NCBI GenBank assembly: GCA_016705245.1
Contig: JADIYM010000009.1
Span: 62,001 to 126,000 of the forward strand
From: Blastocatellia bacterium
GTDB lineage: Bacteria; Acidobacteriota; Blastocatellia; UBA7656; JADIYM01
Direction: 5' to 3'
Length of the DNA stretch: 64,000 nt
Position 1 is the first letter of the stretch; each line of letters begins with the position of its first letter. A program made the position numbers and the translations under genes. The notes below the pieces were generated by a model, which saw only the letters and a list, made by a program, of their open reading frames with translations, made no database searches and was not told the DNA's origin. Positions 56,270 through 64,000 of this stretch are shown piece after piece.

Positions 56270-57580
56270 GTGAATCCCATGAACTCGTCGATCGCGCGAG
56301 GTGCCCTTGCCGTACTGCTCGTCGCAATCACCGCCGGTGCCCGACAGCCGCAGGTCCGGCAGTCGACCCCGCCGACAACGACGGCCGCGACGACTGCCTC
56401 CATCGCGATGGCCGCCGAGGCGGAGACGCGTTTTGCGCTCGATCTCTACGCGCAACTCATCGAGCAGGGTGGAAACGTCGTCGTCTCGCCGCTCAGCGTC
56501 TTCTCGGCGCTCGCGATACTGCACGCGGGCGCGCGCGGCAAAACGGCAGCCCAGATCGAGGGCGTGCTCAGCGTGCCGGAAGGTGCGCAGGGACTCGTCG
56601 CGGGCATTGCCGGGCTCTCCCGGTCCCTCGCCGCCGACGCCGAGAGCGGCAGGTACCGGTTCGAGCTCCGTCACGCCATCTGGGTCGACCGTCGGTTCGG
56701 ATTCCGGCCAGAGTACCGGAGCCGCATTCGCGGCGAACTTGGCGCCGAAGTCAACGACGCCGAGTTCGGACCCGAGGCCGACCGGATCGATCAGGCGGTC
56801 GACGCCTGGATGGCCCGGACGGTGCGGCCTGCGACGCCCGCCGGCAACGCGGCGCCCGATCGCGGCGCAATGAACGTCGTCGGACCCGGAAGCGTGTTCC
56901 TCGTCGCGAGTGCCGCCCGATTCAGTGCGCAGTGGGCTGGCTGGTTCGACGAGTCAAGCACAGGGGACGGGGTGTTCCACGTCTCGGAGGGCGTGACGGC
57001 GAAGGTGTCGTTCATGCGTCCCAGCCATGGATACGGCTGGTACGGATACCACGAAACGGCGGAGCTTCAGGTTCTCTCGTTGCCCTACGACGGTGGGACC
57101 ACGGCGATGCTCGTCCTGCTCCCGACGAAGCGAGACGGACTCGCAGCGTTGGAGCGCACGCTCGCGGTCGGAAGACTGCGCGAATGGATCGCGCAACTCA
57201 AGCCCGGGCAGGTTCGCGTCGAGTTTCCGAAGTTCGACTTCGGCTACGAATCGGGATTCGATGAGGCCCTCGGGCGGATGGGAATGCCGGCAGCGTTCTC
57301 GTCGGAGGCCGACTTTTCGGCGATGGTGACGAACCCGCTCGGCTTGCGGCTGAGTGCCGTGGCCCACCGGGCACGGATCACGATCGACGAATACGGGACA
57401 GATGCGGAGGCCGAGACTCGCGCCGGTGGAGTCCCCGGCGGAATCTCGATGTACGAGAAACCCAAGCCCCACTTCCGGGCCGATCATCCGTTCGCGTTTT
57501 TCATCGTGGACACGAGGACGGGGGCGGTGCTTTTCGCGGGACGAGTGGCGAATCCGGGCGCGTCTGGCCGTGCCGCCTGA
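56270..57580 (+). CDS. Secreted serpin-family protease inhibitor
   Basis: A 436-residue protein with a signal peptide (about 1-26) and a complete serpin domain: FALDLYAQL, NVVVSPLSVFSALAIL, the LPYDGGTTAMLVLLP strand, FPKFDFGYESG, HRARITIDEYGTDAEAET, and DHPFAFFIVDTRTGAVLFAGRV at the end in pieces. The hinge reads YGTDAEAETRAGG, not the run of small residues (AAAA) usual for fast inhibitory serpins, so inhibition is not certain. It may protect surface proteins from the many secreted proteases encoded in this window. A GTG start at 56270 has ggagg just upstream; an ATG nine bases later is possible. Confidence 0.88.
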   Translation: MNPMNSSIARGALAVLLVAITAGARQPQVRQSTPPTTTAATTASIAMAAEAETRFALDLYAQLIEQGGNVVVSPLSVFSALAILHAGARGKTAAQIEGVLSVPEGAQGLVAGIAGLSRSLAADAESGRYRFELRHAIWVDRRFGFRPEYRSRIRGELGAEVNDAEFGPEADRIDQAVDAWMARTVRPATPAGNAAPDRGAMNVVGPGSVFLVASAARFSAQWAGWFDESSTGDGVFHVSEGVTAKVSFMRPSHGYGWYGYHETAELQVLSLPYDGGTTAMLVLLPTKRDGLAALERTLAVGRLREWIAQLKPGQVRVEFPKFDFGYESGFDEALGRMGMPAAFSSEADFSAMVTNPLGLRLSAVAHRARITIDEYGTDAEAETRAGGVPGGISMYEKPKPHFRADHPFAFFIVDTRTGAVLFAGRVANPGASGRAA

Positions 57581-57630
57581 TCATCCGGAAAGATGGCGCG
57601 GTCGACGGGACTGGCCGAATTGGAACGCTG

Positions 57631-57860
57631 TCCGCAGGCTCGCTCGCTACCGCTCGCGGTTCTGATGCTCAGCAGGTCCGCGGCGGGGACAGAAGTGAGC
57701 GGAACCGTTCGACCGTCCTTGGGACGCTCGCTACCGCTCGCGGCTCATAAAACGGGGACCACCCGCATCGAGCACTACCAGGCAGTCGGCTCCCCGTTCG
57801 TCGAGCCGCGAGCGGTAGCGAGCGTCCCACGGACGGTGCCTTGAATCGCAGACTCGCCGT
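57631..57860. repeat. Family D palindrome, copy 2
   Basis: Units bounded by gagccgcgagcggtagcgag and its complement, with a central hairpin around aacgggga, as at 20848-21145. It overlaps the end of the next minus-strand frame. Confidence 0.88.
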
Positions 57861-58398
57861 TGCGAGCTGGCCTGCGGACGGTCGATAGGCCCGCCCCACC
57901 GTGCAAGTCGTCCCCCCTTCGAGCACCGCGCCGGACAGCCCCGCCTACTTCGTCGAGCGGCATGTAGACCGCGACGCACGCGTCCTTTCCGTTGACCACG
58001 ACGAACGGGTGCGTGACGAACGTCGTGCGGTCCTCCATCTCACCGGCCTTCAGCGTGCGCATCTGGTCGCGCCTGCCTTCGTAGTTGATCCAGTAGTAGG
58101 TGACGTCGTGCTTCGTTGCGTTCCTGAAGCGCAGCGACGTGGCCGTGTCGTAGCGAGTCGATTTCAGGCCCGACTCGGAACCGCAACCCGCGGAGGCGAC
58201 CGGAGTGAGCTCGCTGTCTTCCGGAATGCGCTCGGTCTGCGCCGCGTTCGGTTTGTCAGCCTTCACAGCCGGCCCGGACTTCACGGGCGCGTTCGCCGAC
58301 ACATTCGACGGCGCATTCCCGGACAGCGTCCGCGCGCAGCCGAGCGGAGCGGGCACAAGCATGAGAAACAGAAAGGAAACGGTGAGGATTCGTCGCAT
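57775..58398 (-). CDS. Lipoprotein with a VHL-beta-like domain, C-terminus extended by a palindrome
   Basis: A 207-residue frame. A leader ends near PLGC (Cys21); the lipobox is weak. A Ser/Ala/Asn-rich spacer follows. Residues about 85-147 match the beta-domain pattern of von Hippel-Lindau-like proteins: LRFRNATKHDVTYYWINYEG with Trp103 and Asn105 (compare WLNFDG in human VHL), then LKAGE and THPFVVVNGKD. In some bacteria this fold is described as a stand-alone domain. After about residue 155 the frame enters a family D palindrome and stops at 57775, so the real C-terminus may be lost. I call the family from memory of the pattern. Confidence 0.65.
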   Translation of the reverse strand: MRRILTVSFLFLMLVPAPLGCARTLSGNAPSNVSANAPVKSGPAVKADKPNAAQTERIPEDSELTPVASAGCGSESGLKSTRYDTATSLRFRNATKHDVTYYWINYEGRRDQMRTLKAGEMEDRTTFVTHPFVVVNGKDACVAVYMPLDEVGGAVRRGARRGDDLHGGAGLSTVRRPARNGESAIQGTVRGTLATARGSTNGEPTAW

Positions 58399-58928
58399 GG
58401 GTGCCTCCGCGAAGGAAGGGATTGAGTCGAGGCGTGAAGACTCGTTGAGACGCTTATATGTCTGTCTCCGGAAATAGAGCAACCCTCGTCTCATCTGAAT
58501 TCGAGCCCTGCCGACATCCCTGTCAATCGTTTCGAGTGGAATAGTGCGCTCCGACATGGGAACTCATCCCCAGCGGTGATGGCGCTCCGGGCGCTCGACA
58601 GCGCTTTGCGAACGAATGTGGCTGTGCATGAGCGCGGCTGTCCTCGGCAAGCCTCTGGCCCGTTGCTTGCGTGTGGTATGGCGGAAATTTCTGCAACGCA
58701 ACTCCCGCCGCTCTGCACTGCGTTTGGCAGCATGTCGCCGAAGCGGCCCGGATCGCGTTGCCGGAGACAGGAGGCCTAAGCCATGACTCTCTCGCCCGAG
58801 CGAGACTGGAGGTGTGGCGGCGCCCGCACGTGCGGCCGTTCTCGAACGCACTCCCTCCGCTGCCGGCATCGCTGGCCGAATCAGTTCCACATCACCGCGC
58901 TCGGGCCGTGATGCACATGGAGGAGCAG
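58399..58928. other. Intergenic region between divergent lipoprotein and SBBP genes
   Basis: About 530 bases holding the promoters of both flanking genes. Long frames cross it but lack protein-like composition. No palindrome family element is present. No boxes placed with confidence. Confidence 0.4.
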
Positions 58929-61748
58929 ATGAACGCATTCCTTCTACGCAATTCGATAAGGGCCCTCACTGTTATCTGCACGGTTGCCTGGATGCCGATC
59001 GGCTCGGCCGCCGCTGGTGGACCAGACTCTTCGGCCCCTCTGAGTGCCTCACGGATGCAGGCGAGTGCCGACCTGGCCGCCAGTCGCTCGTCGCTGCGCT
59101 TCGAGGAGAACCTTGGTCAGACGGACGAGCGGGTTCGATTCATTGCGCGCAGCCCGGGCCTGATGCTGTTCCTGACGGACACCGATGCAGTCTTCGCGTT
59201 GGCCGAGCCGCGGTCGGAAGATGCGGCGCGCGAGATGCGTCTCGACCCGAAACGTGCGCCCGAGCCGTCGAACGGCCGCGTGATTCGGATGCGTATGAAC
59301 GGAGTCCATCCGCGTCCCGCGCTTTCGGCCGAAGCCGAATTGCCGGGCGTGAGCAACTACTTTCTCGGAGATGATCCGGCCGGCTGGCGCGCCGGGGTGC
59401 GTTCGTTCGGCTCGGTCCGGTATTCAAGCGTCTACCAGGGCGTGGACCTCTTCTACTACGGTAACGATGGAGCGCTCGAGTACGACTTCGTGGTGGCGCC
59501 GGGCATCGACGCCCGGCAGATCGAACTGGTCTTCGACGGCGCCGACGCAATCGAGCTGACCGAGGACGGGTCGCTCGTAATCCGAGCCGGCCCGTGCGAG
59601 CTGAGGCAGGCGCCGCCGGCGTGTTACCAGAGTTTGGGTGACGGCCGCGAGACGGTCTCTGGCCGGTTCGAGATCGGCGACGCCAACACGGTTCGCTTCG
59701 AGCTGGGGGCTTATGACACGGATCGTCCGCTCGTGATCGACCCGACGCTCTCCTACTCCACGTACCTTGGCGGTGGACTGGACGATAAGACGAGTGATGT
59801 GAAGGTGGACGGCTGGGGACAAGCCTATGTCGTCGGGTATACGACGTCGCCCAACTTCCCGCGAGTGAATGGGCCGTGGACGTACAGCGGCGAATACGAC
59901 GCGTTCGTGACCGTGCTTGGCAGGGCGGGGATGGCGCTTCTCTACTCGACCTACCTTGGTGGAACGGACGACGACTATGCGTCGGCCGTCGCGCTCGACG
60001 CCGAAGGAGCGGTCCATCTAGTCGGCACGACAGAGTCGGCCGACTTTCCCACGGTGAACCCGATCGAGACCAACGCCGGAAACCCTGATCTCGACGCCTT
60101 CGTCGCAAAGATCTCGCCAACCGGCACGTCGCTCGTCTATTCGACCTACCTCGGTGGCGACGACGAGGACAGGGGGGGCGGGATTGCCGTGGATACCGCG
60201 GGCAGCGCGTTCGTTTGCGGGTCGACGCGCTCGACGGATTTCCCGACGGTGAGTCCCTATCAGACAGACCAGGGGCATGGTCCGGACGCATTCATCTCGA
60301 AGCTGAGCGCCAGCGGAACGAGCCTGGTCTACTCGACCTATCTCGGCAGCACGGGCGAAGACGGTGCAGCTGACATCGCGGTCACGGGCGGGGGCGAAGC
60401 GGTCGTGGCAGGCTACACCAATTCGGCCGACTTCCCACGCATGAACCCTTTTCAAAACGTGTTGCGTGGCGAGCTTGATTGCTTTGTGACGAAGCTGTCA
60501 TCGACGGGAACGGCGCTTCGCTTTTCGACCTACCTCGGCGGAAGCGACTACGATGACACTTTCGCTCTCGATCTCGATTCGGACGGCGCCGCGGTGATCG
60601 TGGGCTACACGTATTCGAACGACTTTCCGACCCACAACGCAATCTACGATGACCACGTAGCCGGCGACCCCGACGCATTCGTGCTCGGGCTCACACCGGG
60701 CGGAAACGCGCTGCGCTTCTCGACCTACCTTCCCGGCAATGACTACGATGGCGCCTATGACGTTACCATCGGCCCGCTCGACCGGGTTTACGTGGTGGGC
60801 AGCACTTACTCGACCAACTTCCCGCTGCTGGGTGAACTACAGCACGACACTGATGGCACGCAAGCCGACGCTTTCGTCACGTGCCTGAACCCGGCCGGCA
60901 CGACGCTGTACTACTCCACCTACCTCGGCGGAACGGCCTACGACGCCGCATTCGCTGTCGCGGTCGACAACTCGGGTAGCGCGTACGTCGCCGGGATCAC
61001 CCAGTCGTCGAACTTTCCCACGGTGAACCCATATCAGGCCATCAATCGCGGAGGGGAGCACGAGTGCTTCGTCAGCAAGATCGCGGCCGCGAGCGCCGAC
61101 CTTCGGGTGACGCTCGAGTGCACGCCCGAGCCTGTGTACACCGGTCAGCAGTTGACCTACACGCTGAGGGTTGCCAACCTCGGCCCGTACCTGGCTGGCG
61201 ATGTCATCGCCTCGCTCAACGTGCCCGAGGGCACGCGGTTCGTGTCCTATCACGCGAACGTCGGACACTACGTCCCGCCCCACAACACCGGTATCGGTTA
61301 CTTCTACATCGGCAGTGTAGGCTACCCCTTCAGTACGGGCCCGAACCTGACCCTTGTCGTGGAGGTCGTGGCCGCCGGCGGCGCGACGATCGTGAACTCG
61401 GCTTCGGTCATCTCGACAGCTCCGGACCCGGTCAGCGCGAACAACACGGCTACGGTCACGTCGCACGTGATCACCGGGATCGTGCCGCCTGACATCACGA
61501 CTGCAACCGGTCTGGTCGTCGCCGGCAAGCCGTACAGAATCCGGCTGGATGGGACGAATTTCCAGCTCGGGCTGAGCGTGTACGTCGGGACTGACTCGGC
61601 GCCCTGGCCGAGCGTGAAATACAAGAGCGCGACGAGGTTGATCCTGAAGGGATCGGCGCTCAAGTCACGCTTCCCGCGCGGACAAATGGTGCAGACCCGG
61701 GCGGTGAACCCCGACACCGGCTCGGACACGATCCAGTTCACGAGGTAG
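58929..61748 (+). CDS. Large secreted SBBP-repeat protein with DUF11-like and shared C-terminal modules
   Basis: A 939-residue paralogue of the protein at 49725-52583. A signal peptide (about 1-29) is followed by the DUF7948-like domain (LRFEENLGQTDERV, NYFLGDDPAGWRAGV, YQGVDLFYYGN) and about ten SBBP repeats with YSTYLGG cores. Then comes a DUF11-like bacterial adhesion beta-sandwich (DLRVTLECTPEPVYTGQQLT, about 715-825). The last 85 residues (DITTATGLVVAGKPYRIRLD) form the module that also ends the four proteases at the left edge. It should be cell-surface or secreted. The ATG has gaggag upstream; the frame open further left is not protein-like. Confidence 0.9.
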   Translation: MNAFLLRNSIRALTVICTVAWMPIGSAAAGGPDSSAPLSASRMQASADLAASRSSLRFEENLGQTDERVRFIARSPGLMLFLTDTDAVFALAEPRSEDAAREMRLDPKRAPEPSNGRVIRMRMNGVHPRPALSAEAELPGVSNYFLGDDPAGWRAGVRSFGSVRYSSVYQGVDLFYYGNDGALEYDFVVAPGIDARQIELVFDGADAIELTEDGSLVIRAGPCELRQAPPACYQSLGDGRETVSGRFEIGDANTVRFELGAYDTDRPLVIDPTLSYSTYLGGGLDDKTSDVKVDGWGQAYVVGYTTSPNFPRVNGPWTYSGEYDAFVTVLGRAGMALLYSTYLGGTDDDYASAVALDAEGAVHLVGTTESADFPTVNPIETNAGNPDLDAFVAKISPTGTSLVYSTYLGGDDEDRGGGIAVDTAGSAFVCGSTRSTDFPTVSPYQTDQGHGPDAFISKLSASGTSLVYSTYLGSTGEDGAADIAVTGGGEAVVAGYTNSADFPRMNPFQNVLRGELDCFVTKLSSTGTALRFSTYLGGSDYDDTFALDLDSDGAAVIVGYTYSNDFPTHNAIYDDHVAGDPDAFVLGLTPGGNALRFSTYLPGNDYDGAYDVTIGPLDRVYVVGSTYSTNFPLLGELQHDTDGTQADAFVTCLNPAGTTLYYSTYLGGTAYDAAFAVAVDNSGSAYVAGITQSSNFPTVNPYQAINRGGEHECFVSKIAAASADLRVTLECTPEPVYTGQQLTYTLRVANLGPYLAGDVIASLNVPEGTRFVSYHANVGHYVPPHNTGIGYFYIGSVGYPFSTGPNLTLVVEVVAAGGATIVNSASVISTAPDPVSANNTATVTSHVITGIVPPDITTATGLVVAGKPYRIRLDGTNFQLGLSVYVGTDSAPWPSVKYKSATRLILKGSALKSRFPRGQMVQTRAVNPDTGSDTIQFTR

Positions 61749-61818
61749 GTGTCTGAGATCGGAGAGAAGGGCAACGCGGAATTTGCGGATCAGGCGGATC
61801 GCGCGGGTCTGACAACAG

Positions 61819-61846
61819 GACCCGCGCGCTACCGTGCACGGTACTG
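61819..61846. repeat. Family G palindrome, copy 3
   Basis: A single gcgcgctaccgtgcacg palindrome in the gap between the SBBP and M48 genes, which are convergent. Confidence 0.65.
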
Positions 61847-61926
61847 GTGCTCGAGGCGTACGATTTCAATGACATTCCCAATCACGTGACAACTCCACGA
61901 ACGTCGCTGTAGGACGTTGGCAGCGG

Positions 61927-63255
61927 CTACCGATTCGACGGCGTCGCGGCTGCGCCGACCCGAGCGGCAGGTTCGGCCGGGCGCCGGATCACCCGGTCGT
62001 ACCGGCTCGGCTCTCCAGTCTCCCAGGGTCGATAGTTGTTGCAGAAGTCGATCCGGTCTCCGAGCGACGGGTGCGATGCCCGCCAGAGGACAAAGAGGAG
62101 TCCAGGCCGCGGTATGCGCAGGTTCTCGTTTTGAAGCTTCACGAACGACGTCGCCCCGGCGCGGTTCGCCCTTGTCAGTTCCAACGCAAACCGATCCGCC
62201 TCGTGTTCGTTCGAGCGTGTGAAGCCATACCAGACGGGCGTCAATGAAAGAGAGATGACCCCGGAAAGCAGCAGGATGAGGGGCAGCGATGCGATATCCC
62301 CGAGCTCGTTGAACCGGAATCGGCCCTCGAATCGGGCGATGAGCTTCCCTGACGCGACGTGCGCGATGAAGAGCGTCGCGACAATCAGAACCGAAAGAAA
62401 CAGGACGGTGTAGACCGTGTGTCCGAGCACGTAGTGGCCGGCCTCGTGCGCAATGCCGAAGAGGAGCTCGTCTTCGTCGAGCTTCTGGACGAGCGTGTCG
62501 GTCACGACGATGCGTTTCGTGCCGCCAAACCCCATCACGGCCGCGTTGAGCGTCCTCGAATCGGCGCTCGAGTTGATCTGCATGATCGCGGCATCGTCGA
62601 TGCCCGCGCGTTCGGCGACGTCGAGAATCTTCTTCTCGAGCTCCGCGTCCTGCATCGGGGTGACTTCGTTGAAGAGCGGCACGATTACGACCGGCGTGAT
62701 CATAAGGACGAGGAAGATGACCGGCACGGCAACTACTCCGGTGTAGAGCCACCATCGGCGCGGACTGCGCTTCAGCAGCAGGTACGGGATCCACAGGAGC
62801 AGTGCGCCGAGAACCGTGTTGACGGCGAAACTGATGACCGAGTCGGTGAGCCAGCCTTCGAAATTCTGGTTCGACAGTCCGTACGCGCGTTCACGCAGGT
62901 AGTCCTGGTAGTACTCCATCGGCAGCCAGACCAAGTACGAGATCGCGGAATACAGGACGAAGTAGACGGCGACGACGAAGAACCACTTTCGGCCGATCCG
63001 TTGGGCAAAATCGCGAAGGCGCGACGACCAACCGGTGAACAGAAGGAGCGCCGGAAAGAGAAGGCCCCACGCGGTTGAGACCAGCCAGAGTGCGTTTCCC
63101 GAGTTGTAGTAACTCACGGCTTCGGGAGACGGTTCGGGCACGGCGACAGGCTCGGCGGCGGCTGGTGCTGCACCGGCCGTCTCGACGCTACCGGGCGAGA
63201 GGGGCGACGCCAGAAAAAAGACGAAAAGAATCCCGACCAGGGCAATTGAACGCAC
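61927..63255 (-). CDS. M48-family (Ste24/CAAX-type) membrane metalloprotease
   Basis: A 442-residue protein. After a signal-like N-terminus there are four or more membrane segments and the zinc motif HEAGHYVLGH (His270, Glu271, His274). The third ligand Glu is in the SNEHEADRFAL segment, and the NAAVMGFGGTKRIVVTDTL stretch precedes the motif, as in Ste24 and HtpX-like enzymes. It cleaves proteins at or near the membrane, probably in quality control. I chose the GTG at 63255, which has gaggag upstream; the longer frame (to 63441) is not protein-like and crosses a family B element. Confidence 0.88.
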   Translation of the reverse strand: MRSIALVGILFVFFLASPLSPGSVETAGAAPAAAEPVAVPEPSPEAVSYYNSGNALWLVSTAWGLLFPALLLFTGWSSRLRDFAQRIGRKWFFVVAVYFVLYSAISYLVWLPMEYYQDYLRERAYGLSNQNFEGWLTDSVISFAVNTVLGALLLWIPYLLLKRSPRRWWLYTGVVAVPVIFLVLMITPVVIVPLFNEVTPMQDAELEKKILDVAERAGIDDAAIMQINSSADSRTLNAAVMGFGGTKRIVVTDTLVQKLDEDELLFGIAHEAGHYVLGHTVYTVLFLSVLIVATLFIAHVASGKLIARFEGRFRFNELGDIASLPLILLLSGVISLSLTPVWYGFTRSNEHEADRFALELTRANRAGATSFVKLQNENLRIPRPGLLFVLWRASHPSLGDRIDFCNNYRPWETGEPSRYDRVIRRPAEPAARVGAAATPSNR

Positions 63256-63410
63256 GGCGAACTCCTCGCGGACGGGCGACGACGTACAGGATGTCTCGAC
63301 ACGCCAACCACTCACTCGCTGAATGATGACCGATCTTGGATTCTGGTCAGCGTTCGGTACGAGGCGTACGTGAGCGATGTTCGACGAGATTGTCTCTGTG
63401 CGGTCCTCTT

Positions 63411-63500
63411 CCTTTGCGCCTTTGCGAGTCCTCTGCGTCATTGCGAGAAACCTGTCGTACGACTGTGTTTCTCGCAGAGACGCAGAGGACTCGCAGAGTC
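63411..63500. repeat. Family B palindrome, copy 8
   Basis: The arms with ctctgcgtcattgcgagaaa and tttctcgcagagacgcagag pair over most of their length. It lies between minus-strand genes. Confidence 0.85.
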
Positions 63501-63518
63501 GCGCCGCGAACCGGACGA

Positions 63519-64000
63519 TCAGGGAATTTTGAAGACGACCGAAACCGTCTGAACCGAATCCACCGGGTCGCCATTGCAGTCGCGAGCAGGCTCGAATTGG
63601 AGCTTGTAGACAGCCTCGAGCGCTTTCTCCTCCAGACCGTCACCGAGTCCTCGCGTTATGCTGGCAGACTTGACCCTGCCGTTTGCGCCAAACAGGACGC
63701 GCACAAGGATAGTGCCCTCCGTTCCCTTCTCGCGGGCCAGCGCCGTATATTCCGGGCGCGGGCTGTTGAGAACGCGAGCCTTCGAGCAGAGAACGCCTTT
63801 CGCCGGAACGTGATTCGCCGAAACGCGACCATCTCGAACACTCCCCGGCCCGTCCTTGGGGATCCAGCCGTCGGCCCTGGGGGGCGTGTTCCGTGACGGC
63901 CCTTCGGCCGAGAACGTCGGAGTCTCGGCGAGCGCCGAGAGTGCGGGACCAGGCTCCGGAAGCCCGGCGAGCCGCGTCGTGATTCGGTTGACCGGTACGA
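63519..64000 (-). CDS. Energy-transducer TonB-like protein, C-terminal part (cut by window edge)
   Basis: The frame is open from the right edge to the stop at 63519, with no start inside the window (about 159 residues visible). The last 90 residues are a TonB C-terminal domain: NSPRPEYTALAREKGTEGT, then VRVLFGANGRVKSASI, GLEEKALEAV and KLQFEPARDCNGDPV. The visible N-terminal part is Pro/Ser-rich, as in the periplasmic span of TonB. It could energise the Oar-like receptor encoded at 32.4-35.5 kb, but the link is only inferred. Full length and membrane anchor are outside the window. Confidence 0.88.
   Translation of the reverse strand, partial: VPVNRITTRLAGLPEPGPALSALAETPTFSAEGPSRNTPPRADGWIPKDGPGSVRDGRVSANHVPAKGVLCSKARVLNSPRPEYTALAREKGTEGTILVRVLFGANGRVKSASITRGLGDGLEEKALEAVYKLQFEPARDCNGDPVDSVQTVSVVFKIP

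Overview
The window is GC-rich, densely coded DNA that looks chromosomal and bacterial. The best guess is Acidobacteriota. The reasons are a PadR regulator next to an ADOP-type permease, an Oar-like TonB receptor with an N-terminal carboxypeptidase-regulatory domain, two secreted SBBP proteins, several secreted proteases, and a ferredoxin-linked 2-oxoacid oxidoreductase. This is inference from gene content only; no rRNA or other marker is present.

Layout. 0-8.5 kb: four secreted proteases in a row on + (subtilase, two HExxH paralogues, subtilase), all ending in a similar short beta-rich C-terminal module. 8.7-11.5 kb: a small accessory patch with a collar-like protein and a second gene, both frameshifted, around an alpha/beta hydrolase. 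11.8-17 kb: small lipoproteins, a stress membrane protein, a methyltransferase/GNAT/phasin-like block and a three-gene minus-strand operon. 17-26 kb: M28-TolB peptidase, tRNA-Asn, methyltransferase, frameshifted M20 peptidase, PadR and ADOP permease. 26-32 kb (minus): membrane protein, possible caspase-fold protein, GT39 glycosyltransferase, LytTR two-component pair, TPR protein. 32-46 kb: Oar-like receptor, RDD protein, PLP decarboxylase, nickel/cobalt-type transporter, AlkD-like protein, esterase, aldehyde dehydrogenase, sensor-kinase remnant, and a radical SAM/SPASM enzyme overlapping a lipoprotein gene. 46.7-49.5 kb: a three-gene 2-oxoacid:ferredoxin oxidoreductase operon. 49.7-64 kb: two large SBBP proteins, a UGT-type glycosyltransferase, a DUF6929-like protein, a VOC protein, a serpin, a VHL-beta-like lipoprotein, an M48 protease and the end of a TonB-like protein.

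The most striking structure is between the genes. At least eight families (A-H here) of long imperfect palindromes, about 30-300 bp, fill many of the intergenic gaps. Copies of a family differ from each other, yet the two arms of one copy match almost perfectly. The palindromes occur in convergent, tandem and divergent gaps, and several run into the ends of reading frames.

Several genes carry single-base frameshifts (M20 peptidase, three in the LytTR-partner kinase, two in the 9-11 kb patch). The kinase shifts lie at or beside G runs, so sequencing or assembly error is a real possibility.
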